From Paracoccaceae bacterium (lineage in GTDB: Bacteria; Pseudomonadota; Alphaproteobacteria; Rhodobacterales; Rhodobacteraceae), in contig PUNI01000286.1 in NCBI GenBank assembly GCA_003551745.1, positions 1 to 28,996 of the forward strand: a stretch of 28,996 bases of DNA. Direction: 5' to 3'. The position numbers and the translations under genes were made by a program. The notes under the pieces were generated by a model. It saw only the letters and a list, made by a program, of their open reading frames with translations, had not been told where the DNA came from and did not search any database. Positions 16,564 through 24,598 of this stretch are shown here, in pieces. Numbering within the stretch: position 1 is the stretch's first letter; the number at the start of each line of letters is the position of its first letter.

Positions 16564-17496
16564 TCAGTCCTTCAGCCCCGAGGCGCGGTAGAGCTGCCAA
16601 TCGACCACGAAATTGATCGCGACCGTCAGGAGGGCGATGGCGCCGGCCGGCAACAGCGGGGTGATGTCGCCGAAGGTGATCAGCGTGGCATTCTCGCGCA
16701 CCATCGAGCCCCAGTCGGCGGTGGGGGGCTGGATGCCGAGGCCGAGGAACGAGAGCGCCGAGATCGCGAGGAAGACGAAACAGAACCGCAGCCCGAACTC
16801 GGCCACCAGCGGCGCCATGGCATTGGGAAGGATCTCGCGGAACACCAGCCGCACCATGCCCTCGCCGCGCAGGCGGGCGGCCTCGATGAAATCCATCACC
16901 ACGATCCCCTGCGCCACGGAGCGCGCGATGCGATAGACCCGCGTGGCGTCGATCACCGCGATCACCAGGATCAGGGTCACGATCGAGGTGCCGAAGATCG
17001 TCAGCAACAACAGCGCGAAGATCAGCGAGGGGATCGCCATGAACACATCGACGATGCGGCTCATGCCCTGATCGATCCAGCCGCCGAGGATAGCGGCCAG
17101 AAGGCCCAGCGCGGTGCCCAGCAGGAAGGCGAGCAGGGTGGTGGCGAGCGCGATGCCCACCGTGTTGCGCGCGCCGTAGATCATGCGCGAGGCCATGTCG
17201 CGCCCGAGGTTGTCGGTGCCGAGCCAGTGCGCCTCGCTCCAGGGCAGGAACTGCGCACCCACCACCGCGCGCTCGCCATAGGGTGCGAGGAGCGGCGCGA
17301 AGACCGCGACGAACAGGTAGATCAGGATCACCAGCATCCCGAAGCTGGCGGTCAGCGGGGCGCCGCGCAGGCTGCGGCGAAGCTCCCCCCGCGTGACCAG
17401 CACGAGCCCGGCGCGGAACAGCCATCCCGCCGCGGCCGCGCCGGCGACGAAACCCGCGATCAGCAGAAGCCAGCCGAGGGGTCCGAACGCGTCCAT
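16564..17496 (-). CDS. ABC importer permease, DppC-like
   Basis: This 310-residue membrane protein of the binding-protein-dependent transport family has LGTDNLGRDMASRMIYGAR, the standard DppC/OppC entry motif. The EAA loop, EAARLRGEGMVRLVFREILP, contacts the ATPase. The N-terminus carries an additional hydrophobic segment (about residues 8-26, LLLIAGFVAGAAAAGWLF) ahead of the usual first helix (SFGMLVILIYLFVAVFAPLL), so it probably has one helix more than the usual six. It pairs with the DppB-like permease, separated by a single base, to form the inner-membrane channel. Substrate class is peptide or a similar small solute by family; the specific ligand is unknown. Confidence 0.92.
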   Translation of the reverse strand: MDAFGPLGWLLLIAGFVAGAAAAGWLFRAGLVLVTRGELRRSLRGAPLTASFGMLVILIYLFVAVFAPLLAPYGERAVVGAQFLPWSEAHWLGTDNLGRDMASRMIYGARNTVGIALATTLLAFLLGTALGLLAAILGGWIDQGMSRIVDVFMAIPSLIFALLLLTIFGTSIVTLILVIAVIDATRVYRIARSVAQGIVVMDFIEAARLRGEGMVRLVFREILPNAMAPLVAEFGLRFCFVFLAISALSFLGLGIQPPTADWGSMVRENATLITFGDITPLLPAGAIALLTVAINFVVDWQLYRASGLKD

Positions 17497-17497
17497 C

Positions 17498-18523
17498 TCA
17501 GCGCGGATAGAGCAGCCGCGGGTTCGACAGCGTCGAGATCACGTCGGCGGCAAGGTTCAGCAGCACATAGGCGGCGGCGAAGATCAGGGCCACGGCCTGC
17601 ACCACGGGGATGTCGCGCCGCGCCACGCTGTCGACCATCAGCTGGCCGAGGCCGGGATAGACGAACACCACCTCGACCACCACCACGCCGGTGATGAGAT
17701 AGGCCATGTTGATCGCCACCACATTGGCGATCGGCGCGATGGCGTTGGGCAGGGCATGGCGCAGGATCACCCGCATCGGCGACATGCCCTTGAGCCGCGC
17801 CATCTCGATATAGGGCGAGGCCAGCAGGTTGATGATCGCCGCGCGCGTCATCCGCATCATGTGGGCGGTGACCACCAGCGTCAGGGTCAGCGCCGGAAGG
17901 AAGGCGCGGTAGAGCCGCTCGCCGAGGTCCGCTCCCGCCGGCACCCGCGCCATCGACGGGAAATACCCCGACTGCGCCAGCAGGAAGATCAGGATGTAGG
18001 CCACGAAGAACTCGGGAAAGGAGATCGCGCCGAGCGCGGCGGAGTTCGAAGCGCGGTCGAAGACCGAGTTGCGCCACAGCGCGGCAAGGATTCCGAGGAT
18101 CAGGGCCAGCGGCACCGCCATCGCCGCGGCATAGCCGGCGAGAAACAGGGTGTTCCCCAGCCGGTTGCCGATCATGTCGGCGACCGGGCGGTTGCCGCTG
18201 GCCAGCGACCGGCCGAAATCGCCCTGCAGCACGCCGCCGAGCCAGTCGAAGTAGCGAACCGGGGCCGGCTGGTCGAGGCCGAGCTCGCGGCGGATCGCGG
18301 CCACGGTCTCGGGCGTGGCCGCCTGCCCCAGCACCGCTTCGGCGAAGTCGCCGGGCAGAAGCTCGGTCGCCCCGAAGATCAGCAGCGAGACCACGAACAG
18401 GGTCAGCAAGCCGAGTGCCAGCCGCTGGCCAACCATGATCCAGACATGCGCGATGCCCGGCCGGCCCTTCGGTGTCCCCGGCGCTGGCGTCGGCGCCGGG
18501 GGCGTGTCGACTACGCGAACCAC
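17498..18523 (-). CDS. ABC importer permease, DppB-like
   Basis: This 341-residue DppB/OppB-type permease has a first helix at about residues 32-52 (QRLALGLLTLFVVSLLIFGA). A periplasmic segment ATPETVAAIRRELGLDQP follows, which is the conserved DppB pattern. The EAA loop reads EMARLKGMSPMRVILRHALP, and FVYPGLGQLMVDSV is a family marker near the C-terminus. The N-terminal 25 residues are Pro-rich and non-membrane. The start is taken as GTG 18523, which overlaps the binding-protein stop by 13 bases; no clear ribosome site is seen, so translation is probably coupled. An internal ATG at 18436 would remove the Pro-rich part but start inside the first helix region. Confidence 0.9.
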   Translation of the reverse strand: MVRVVDTPPAPTPAPGTPKGRPGIAHVWIMVGQRLALGLLTLFVVSLLIFGATELLPGDFAEAVLGQAATPETVAAIRRELGLDQPAPVRYFDWLGGVLQGDFGRSLASGNRPVADMIGNRLGNTLFLAGYAAAMAVPLALILGILAALWRNSVFDRASNSAALGAISFPEFFVAYILIFLLAQSGYFPSMARVPAGADLGERLYRAFLPALTLTLVVTAHMMRMTRAAIINLLASPYIEMARLKGMSPMRVILRHALPNAIAPIANVVAINMAYLITGVVVVEVVFVYPGLGQLMVDSVARRDIPVVQAVALIFAAAYVLLNLAADVISTLSNPRLLYPR

Positions 18524-20076
18524 CAGCGCTCGGGCGCGCGGAAGCCGTCCATCGTCCAGTTCGCGCCGATCTCGTCGGGTGTCGCCACCGCATCCGACAC
18601 CGCCATCACGTAATTCGCGAACATCGGGATCACCGTGGAGCCCTCGTCGCGGACGATGCGCTGCATCTCCTCATACATCTCGCGCCGCCGTTCCTCGTCG
18701 AGTTCCGAGCGCGCGGCGACCAGAAGCTCGTTGAAGCGCTCATGCTCCCAGAAGCCGTCGTTCCACGGCGCGCCCGCGGCATAGCCGGTGGAGAACATCC
18801 AGTCCTCGGTCGGTCGGCCGCCCCAGTAGGAGGCGACGAACGGCTTCACCATCCAGACGTTCGACCAGTAGCCGTCGGAGGGCTCGCGCACCACGTCGAT
18901 GGTGATCCCGGCCTGTGCCGCCGTTTCCGCGAACAGCACCGCGGCATCGACCGCGCCGCCGAAGGCCGCGTCGGAGGCCGAAAGGCTCACGCGCAGTTCG
19001 TCGAGCCCGGCCTCGCGCAGATGGTGGCGCGCGCGCTCCGGGTCGAACTCGCGCTGCTCGAGCTCATCGGCGTGGAAACGGTTCGAGCGCCCGATCGGAT
19101 GGTCGTTGCCCGGCACCCCGAAGCCCGAGAGGATCTTGTCGACCATGTCCTGCCGGTCGACGGCGTATTTCAGCGCGAGACGGACATTGTTGTCGGTGAA
19201 GGGATCCGCCCGGCTGTCCATCACGAAGGTGTAGTGCTGGGTGCCGGGCACCGAGATGATGCGGATGCCCGCCCGCTCCAGAAGATGCACGGTGCTGGTG
19301 TCGACCCGGTCGATCACGTCGACCTCGCCCGTGATCAGCGCGTTCTGGCGGGCGGCGGCGTCGATGATCGGCATCAGGACGAGCCCGTCGAAATGCGCCC
19401 GGTGCGTCTTCCAGTAATCGGGGTTGCGGGTCAGCCGCGCCTCGACCCCCGGCTCGAAATGGTCGAGCACGTAGCCGCCGCAGCCGTCGGCAGAGGTCGG
19501 GTCGATGCGCCCGTCGCTGCTGGGCATGATCGGCAGGTGATAGTCGGACATGATGAAGGGGAAGTCGGCGTTGCCGGCCTCCAGCGTGAAGATCACCGTG
19601 TTGCCGTCGACGCGGATGTCGGTGATCGCCTCGACGATCGGTTTCGCCGCCGAGGTGCTGTCCTCGCCGCGGTGATAGTCGATAGAGGCGGCGACGTCCT
19701 CGGCGGTGACGGTCTTGCCCGAATGGAAGGTCACGCCGTCGCGGATCACGAAGGTCCATTCGGTGGCGTCGGACGACGGCTCCCAGCTCTCGGCGATCTC
19801 GGGGATCAGGCTGCCGTCGGTGTCGATCTCGGTGAGGTAGTTGTGGATCGCGCTCGACAGCACCTGGACATAGGCATTGTCCCAGGTCGCGGGGTCGAGG
19901 CTGTCGCCGGTGTTGCCGTGGCCCATGGCCACGCGCAGGATGCCGCCGCGCCGCGGCTCGGCGGCCGCCGCCCGCATGCCCGCGGGCAGGATCAGGCCCG
20001 AGGCCGCCACGGCCGAGGCCCCCTGCAGCAGCGTCCGGCGCGTCACGCCGCCGGCGCGGTTCAGTCGGTGGAGCAT
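18511..20076 (-). CDS. ABC importer substrate-binding protein, family 5 (DppA/OppA type)
   Basis: This 521-residue periplasmic binding protein has a twin-arginine-like leader: TRRTLLQGASAVAASG then an AAAA end (near residue 39). It is followed by GGILRVAMGHG and ATWDNAYVQVLS, the family-5 opening. The core has WTFVIRDGVTFHSGKTVTAEDV, NPDYWKTHRAHFDG, and NNVRLALKYAVDRQDMV, all standard SBP_bac_5 blocks. It would capture a peptide or other small solute and deliver it to the permeases encoded next. ATG 20076 is set by GGGAGGG at 20081-20087. The frame stays open far upstream without a better start. It is first in a four-gene operon. A Tat leader suggests export in folded form. Ligand unknown. 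Confidence 0.92.
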   Translation of the reverse strand: MLHRLNRAGGVTRRTLLQGASAVAASGLILPAGMRAAAAEPRRGGILRVAMGHGNTGDSLDPATWDNAYVQVLSSAIHNYLTEIDTDGSLIPEIAESWEPSSDATEWTFVIRDGVTFHSGKTVTAEDVAASIDYHRGEDSTSAAKPIVEAITDIRVDGNTVIFTLEAGNADFPFIMSDYHLPIMPSSDGRIDPTSADGCGGYVLDHFEPGVEARLTRNPDYWKTHRAHFDGLVLMPIIDAAARQNALITGEVDVIDRVDTSTVHLLERAGIRIISVPGTQHYTFVMDSRADPFTDNNVRLALKYAVDRQDMVDKILSGFGVPGNDHPIGRSNRFHADELEQREFDPERARHHLREAGLDELRVSLSASDAAFGGAVDAAVLFAETAAQAGITIDVVREPSDGYWSNVWMVKPFVASYWGGRPTEDWMFSTGYAAGAPWNDGFWEHERFNELLVAARSELDEERRREMYEEMQRIVRDEGSTVIPMFANYVMAVSDAVATPDEIGANWTMDGFRAPERWWFA

Positions 20077-20151
20077 CTTTCCCTCCCGGTTTTCTTTCCA
20101 TGCGCCACGCCGGGCCGGCGCGGCCTTTGCAGACGGCGAAGCGGGGGCAGG

Positions 20152-20173
20152 GTTCTGGCCGCGTTCTGGCCGC
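20152..20173 (+). repeat. Perfect tandem duplication of an 11-base unit
   Basis: GTTCTGGCCGC occurs twice, end to end, in the 261-base divergent space between the binding-protein gene and the phosphohexomutase gene. The same space (20077-20337) holds an inverted repeat CAGTC-CCCC-GACTG (20204-20217) and a TTGACA (20276-20281) without a good -10 partner. No firm promoter can be called. Confidence 0.5.
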
Positions 20174-20322
20174 CGCCCCGCAGGCCGGCCGATCCTTGCG
20201 AAACAGTCCCCCGACTGCGCCAAGATTACAAGTCGTTTAGGAGCCGCAGATGGCAGCCCGATGACAGCGCCCGCCTTGACAGTCGCGACCGGCCGGCCGC
20301 AAGCAGGGCGGCAGCCGCGCCC

Positions 20323-20328
20323 GGGAGG
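20323..20328 (+). promoter_or_regulatory. Ribosome binding site that decides a TTG start
   Basis: GGGAGG ends 9 bases before TTG 20338. It sets the phosphohexomutase start in a frame that would otherwise remain open for more than 1.8 kb upstream. Confidence 0.65.
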
Positions 20329-20337
20329 CCCGCCCCC

Positions 20338-21711
20338 TTGACCCCGCTCACCTGCTTCAAGGCCTACGACATTCGCGGCCGGCTGGGCGAAGAGCTCGAT
20401 GCCGGCATCGCCCGGCGGATCGGCCGGGCCTTCGCGGAGGTTCTGGGCGCCCGCCGGGTCGTTCTGGGCCGCGACTGCCGCGCCTCGTCGGAGGAGTTGA
20501 TGGCGGCAACGGCCGAGGGGCTGATGGCCGCCGGTGTCGAGGTCCTCGATCTCGGACTGTCCGGGACGGAGGAGATGTATGCGGCCACCGCAGATCTCGG
20601 AGCCTGCGGCGGCATCACCGTCACCGCCTCGCACAACCCGATGGACTACAACGGCATGAAGATGGTGCGGGCCGGGGCAGCGCCGCTCGATGCGGCAAGC
20701 GGCCTCGCCGCAATCCGGGCCCTCGCCGAAAGCGGCGATTTCGCCGCGCCCCGGCCCGGCGGGCGGATCGTGCCGGCCGCTGGCGCGCGCGACACCTATG
20801 TGGCGCGGGTGCTTTCCTTCGTCGATCCGGCCGCGATGACGCCGCTCCGGATCCTGGTGAATGCCGGCAACGGCGCGGCCGGACCGACCTTCTATGCGCT
20901 GGCACAGGCGTTATCGGAGGCCGGCGCGCCGCTGAGGTTCGAGCGGCTGCACCACACCCCCGACGGCCGCTTCCCCAACGGCATCCCCAACCCGCTCCTG
21001 CCCGAGAACCAGCCGGTCACCGGCGCGGCGGTGCGGGCGGCCGGCGCTGACATGGGCGTGGCCTGGGACGGCGACTTCGACCGCTGCTTTCTCTTCGATC
21101 ACGAGGGGCGCTTCATCCCGGGCGAGTATATCGTCGGGCTTCTCGCCGAGGCGTTCCTGGTCAAGGAGCCCGGCGCCACCATCCTGCACGATCCGCGCGT
21201 GATCTGGAACACGCAGGATGTGGTGGCCCAGGCAGGCGGCCGCGCGGTGGCGGTGCGGACCGGCCACGCCTTTCTCAAGCAGGCCTTGCGCGAGACCGGC
21301 GCCGTCTATGGCGGCGAGATGTCGGCCCACCATTATTTCCGCGATTTCCATTGCTGCGACTCGGGCATGATCCCATGGCTGCTGGTGGCCGAACTGGTCT
21401 CGCGCCGGGGCCGGCCGCTGGCCGATCTCGTCGGCGACCGGATCGCACGGTTTCCGTCGTCGGGGGAGATCAACTTCCGCGTCGACGACGCCGCGGCGAC
21501 GGTCGCCCGCGTCCGCGCGGCGCTGGAGCCCGAAGCCACCGCGATGGACGAGATCGACGGGCTGAGCCTGGCCTTCGACGGCTGGCGCTTCAACCTGCGC
21601 GCCTCGAACACCGAGCCGCTGCTGCGGCTGAATGTCGAGGCCCGCGGCGACGCCGGCATGGTGGCGCGCGGGGCGGAGCGGGTGCAGGCGCTGGTCGCCC
21701 GGCGCGCGTAA
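20338..21711 (+). CDS. Phosphomannomutase/phosphoglucomutase (AlgC/ManB type)
   Basis: This 457-residue alpha-D-phosphohexomutase begins TPLTCFKAYDIRG, the usual family N-terminus. The phosphorylated catalytic Ser is Ser98 in TASHNPMDYNGMK. The magnesium loop is DGDFDR (244-249). The sugar-binding loop is GEMSAHHYF (326-334), the form seen in enzymes that accept both mannose- and glucose-phosphates. The C-terminal phosphate site is RASNTEPLLRLN. It interconverts hexose 6- and 1-phosphates for nucleotide-sugar synthesis, and so may feed the glycan operon at 3-10011, though about 10 kb away. All four domains are present at normal length. It stands alone between the divergent ABC operon and the protease operon. 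Confidence 0.95.
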   Translation: MTPLTCFKAYDIRGRLGEELDAGIARRIGRAFAEVLGARRVVLGRDCRASSEELMAATAEGLMAAGVEVLDLGLSGTEEMYAATADLGACGGITVTASHNPMDYNGMKMVRAGAAPLDAASGLAAIRALAESGDFAAPRPGGRIVPAAGARDTYVARVLSFVDPAAMTPLRILVNAGNGAAGPTFYALAQALSEAGAPLRFERLHHTPDGRFPNGIPNPLLPENQPVTGAAVRAAGADMGVAWDGDFDRCFLFDHEGRFIPGEYIVGLLAEAFLVKEPGATILHDPRVIWNTQDVVAQAGGRAVAVRTGHAFLKQALRETGAVYGGEMSAHHYFRDFHCCDSGMIPWLLVAELVSRRGRPLADLVGDRIARFPSSGEINFRVDDAAATVARVRAALEPEATAMDEIDGLSLAFDGWRFNLRASNTEPLLRLNVEARGDAGMVARGAERVQALVARRA

Positions 21712-21775
21712 CCCTTGCGTGTGCGGATTGACCCTGCGTAACCTCTGACGGGTAGAGGGCCGGCCGCATGACGCG

Positions 21776-21800
21776 CGCAGGCACCACGACGCAGGCACCA
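21776..21800 (+). repeat. Direct repeat of CGCAGGCACCA upstream of the protease operon
   Basis: Two perfect 11-base copies (21776-21786 and 21790-21800) are spaced with a 14-base period. They end 19 bases before the first ATG of the protease/STAND operon. A second direct repeat, GCGTAACC, is found at 21707-21714 and 21736-21743. They may be regulator or transcript-level sites for the operon; the function is unknown. Confidence 0.45.
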
Positions 21801-21819
21801 GAGCGCGGGGGAGGGAGCG

Positions 21820-24591
21820 ATGAGCCTGGAGATCCTGAAGGCTGCCGCCAGCATCGCGCCGCCGGAACCGGTCGAGGGGTTTCCGCCCGACCTGCTGCGC
21901 ATCACGCTGGAATACCCCGAGGCCCCCGACCCGGCCGTCGAGCGCGCGCGCCTTGTCGCGCTCCTGGAGGGCGAGGGGTTCTCGCTGACCGTGCTCGATG
22001 AGGATCTGCCCGAGTTCCTGGTCCTGCAGTTTCCAGAGGTGGAACGCAGGCAGGCGCCCGATACGCTCTTCGCCGCGGCCGATGCGCTGGTCGACGCGCT
22101 CGGTCTGGTCTCGGCGGTGCCCGACATCCCGAGCACCTTCGTGGTCGCGCCCGACGATCCCGACCGGCTGGAATCCGTGGGCGAGCGGATCCTCGACCAG
22201 ACCTGCTGGGTGGAGGAGCGCGATCATGGCCGGCTGTGGCAGATCGAGAAGATCCGCGCCCTGCCGGCCTGGTCGAAGAGCAAGGGCAAGGGCGTCCTGA
22301 TCGCGCAGCCGGATACAGGCGTTGCCTCCCATGCCGAGCTGGCCGAGGCGCTGGACCTCGCGAGCGGCTTCAACACGCTCACCGGCACCAGCGATCCGAC
22401 CGACCCGCTGCACCCGGGGATGGGCAACCCGGGCCATGGCACCGCTACCGCCAGCGCCGTCGCCGCCCGCGGGGTGTCGATGGTGATGGGCGCGGCCCCC
22501 GAGGCCAAAGTGGCGCCGATCCGCTGCATCGACCGTGTGGTTCTGGGCGTGAGCCCGACACCGGTGGCCAAGGCGATCCTGCACGCCGTGCAGGCCAAGG
22601 CCGATGTGATCTCCATGAGCCTCGGCGGCGGGCTCTATTCCCCGGCGATGGCGCGGGCCATGCAGCACGCGGTGCGCCAGGGCCTGATCATCGTCGCCGC
22701 CGGCGGCAACTGCGTGCAGCCGATCGTCGTCTTCCCGGCCAATGACCGCAACGCGATCGCGCTCGGCGGCAGCAACATCGACGATGCGCCATGGAAGGGC
22801 AGCAGCCGCGGACGCCGGATCGACGTCTGCGCCCCGGCCGAGAATGTGCGGGTCGCCCGCCGCAATCCCGGCGATCCCGACGAGACACTGGTGAAACCGA
22901 GCCAGGGCACCTCCTTCGCCACCGCGCTCACCGCCGGCGTGGCCGCGCTGTGGATCGCCCATCACGGGCGCGACGCGGTGCGCGCCGAGGCCCGGCGTCG
23001 CGGCACCACCGTCAACGAACTTTTCCGCCACGCGCTTCGGTCCAGCGCGCGCAAGCCGACGCCGGACTGGGACGAACGCCGCTTCGGGGCAGGCATCGTG
23101 GATGCCGCGGCGCTTCTAGATCTCGATCTGGCCCGCATCCCCGCCGGCAGCGGCCTCGAAGACGCCGGCCCTGCGGCGGACCTGCCCGAGGAGGATCTGG
23201 TCGCCGCGCTGGAGGAGGCGTTCGAGGGCATCGAGACCCATGCCGGGGACTGGCCGCGGCTGGGCGCCGAGGGCGTGTTCCTGCTTCACGACGCGTGGCT
23301 GCGGCTGAACCGGCCCGGCGCGATCCCTCTGGAAAGCCCGGCGCAACCTCGGGCCAGTGCCGGGATGCGGGCGCGCATGCCCGCGGCCGTGGCCCGCGGC
23401 CTCGCGGCGCTGCGTGCCGAACCCGAGGTGCTGCCGCCGGCCGGCGCACCGGCAGGCACCGTCTCCCACGTGAGGATGCTCGCCGCCCGCGGCGCCCAGG
23501 GCCCGGAATCCAGCGCCGCGCTCAGCCTCGAGGCCGCGCGGGAGCGGCTGCGCAACGGCGGCAAGGAGCGGCTGGTGCAGCTTGCCGACAAGGCGCTCTC
23601 GGCCATCGGCAGGCGCGCTGCCGACGGCGGCGAGGAGCGGGGCCTGGTGATGCGTGCGGCACCGGAGGTCATCGACAAGGCGGCCGCGGGTGAGCTGGAT
23701 AGCCTCGATGCCGCCGGCCGGATCACCCTGGAGGCCCTGATCCGGATCAACGACCGCCCAGCCTATCGCGTCGTCGATGGCAGCATCGACCCAGAGGATC
23801 CGCTCTACGGCGAATGGGGCGGGTTCCTCGCGCTTCTGGTGGGGCTGGAGCGCTGGACGGCCGCGGTGTGCCGGGTGAACCTCGACGGCCGCCATTTGGG
23901 CAGCGGCTTTCTGTGCGCGCCGGGCCGGGTGATGACCAACCGGCATGTGCTGGAGGCCTGCGCCGACGAGGTGGCGCTGAAGGGCGAGGGCCGCTGGTTC
24001 TTCACCCGCGGGGCGGTGACGGTGGATTTCTCCGACGGCGCCGACGGCAGCCGCGGCGCCGAGGTAACCGGCGTGGCCCAGGCCGGGCCGCTGCCGATCG
24101 GCGGGCTCGAGCGGCTCGACCACCTCGACATGGCGGTGCTGGAGATCGACCCTGCGCAGGTGCCGGAGGGCGCCGCGCCGCTGGCCTTCACCCGGAGCCT
24201 CGATGGCGACGCCGATCTGATGGTGATCGGCTTTCCGGCGCGTCCGGGCACGGCAGCGATGGTCGATCCGGCCACCGGCCTCGTCAACCGCGAGATGGCC
24301 GAGCGGCTGCGGGTGATCTTCGGCACCGACTACGGCCGCAAATACGTCAGCCCCGGCCATATGATGGCGCCGACCGGCACGCTGGCCGCCGACCGGCACG
24401 GCTGGGTCTTCACCCATGACAGCACCACGCTCGGCGGCAATTCGGGCTCGGTGGTGGTGCAGCTGGGCGGCACGCCGGCGGTGGCGGGCCTGCACTTCAG
24501 CGGCGCGCCGCTGACATCGAACCGGGCCCATGCGCTGGGTGCGGTGGATGCGAGCTTCGCCGGGCCGATCCGGGGGCCGGGCTGGATCTGA
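21820..24591 (+). CDS. Double protease: subtilisin (S8) domain fused to trypsin-like (S1) domain
   Basis: A 923-residue protein without signal peptide or membrane segment, so probably cytosolic. Residues 1-145 form an acidic N-terminal region that could be a propeptide-like or sensing domain. The S8 domain (about 155-435) has the full triad: Asp165 in PDTG, His206 in GHGT, Ser365 in GTSFA, plus the oxyanion Asn297 in AAGGN. A helical, Ala/Arg-rich linker (about 445-660) follows. The C-terminal trypsin-like domain (about 675-915) also has a full triad: His709 in TNRHV, Asp770 in LDMAVL, Ser875 in GNSGS. Two complete serine protease centres on one chain is rare. GGGAGGG directly before ATG 21820 fixes the start. 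The next gene begins 7 bases after the stop. Probable role: effector or activator protease of a conflict system. Confidence 0.9.
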   Translation: MSLEILKAAASIAPPEPVEGFPPDLLRITLEYPEAPDPAVERARLVALLEGEGFSLTVLDEDLPEFLVLQFPEVERRQAPDTLFAAADALVDALGLVSAVPDIPSTFVVAPDDPDRLESVGERILDQTCWVEERDHGRLWQIEKIRALPAWSKSKGKGVLIAQPDTGVASHAELAEALDLASGFNTLTGTSDPTDPLHPGMGNPGHGTATASAVAARGVSMVMGAAPEAKVAPIRCIDRVVLGVSPTPVAKAILHAVQAKADVISMSLGGGLYSPAMARAMQHAVRQGLIIVAAGGNCVQPIVVFPANDRNAIALGGSNIDDAPWKGSSRGRRIDVCAPAENVRVARRNPGDPDETLVKPSQGTSFATALTAGVAALWIAHHGRDAVRAEARRRGTTVNELFRHALRSSARKPTPDWDERRFGAGIVDAAALLDLDLARIPAGSGLEDAGPAADLPEEDLVAALEEAFEGIETHAGDWPRLGAEGVFLLHDAWLRLNRPGAIPLESPAQPRASAGMRARMPAAVARGLAALRAEPEVLPPAGAPAGTVSHVRMLAARGAQGPESSAALSLEAARERLRNGGKERLVQLADKALSAIGRRAADGGEERGLVMRAAPEVIDKAAAGELDSLDAAGRITLEALIRINDRPAYRVVDGSIDPEDPLYGEWGGFLALLVGLERWTAAVCRVNLDGRHLGSGFLCAPGRVMTNRHVLEACADEVALKGEGRWFFTRGAVTVDFSDGADGSRGAEVTGVAQAGPLPIGGLERLDHLDMAVLEIDPAQVPEGAAPLAFTRSLDGDADLMVIGFPARPGTAAMVDPATGLVNREMAERLRVIFGTDYGRKYVSPGHMMAPTGTLAADRHGWVFTHDSTTLGGNSGSVVVQLGGTPAVAGLHFSGAPLTSNRAHALGAVDASFAGPIRGPGWI

Positions 24592-24598
24592 AAGCGGC

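Noticed and set aside
15030..16616. 528-codon plus-strand open frame opposite the double ATPase
   Set aside because: The minus strand has complete ABC motifs; the plus-strand peptide is His/Arg/Asp-rich without any domain.
20204..20217. Inverted repeat CAGTC-CCCC-GACTG as a terminator
   Set aside because: A 5-base stem without a T-run, placed between divergent genes where no terminator is needed; at most a weak operator candidate.
20276..20281. TTGACA as a -35 element for the phosphohexomutase gene
   Set aside because: No acceptable -10 sequence occurs at 16-18 bases downstream (GCAAGC at 17), so a promoter call is not supported.
21728..21756. TTGACC with GGTAGA 17 bases later as promoter of the protease operon
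   Set aside because: The spacing is right but the -10 sequence matches the consensus poorly; not strong enough to list.
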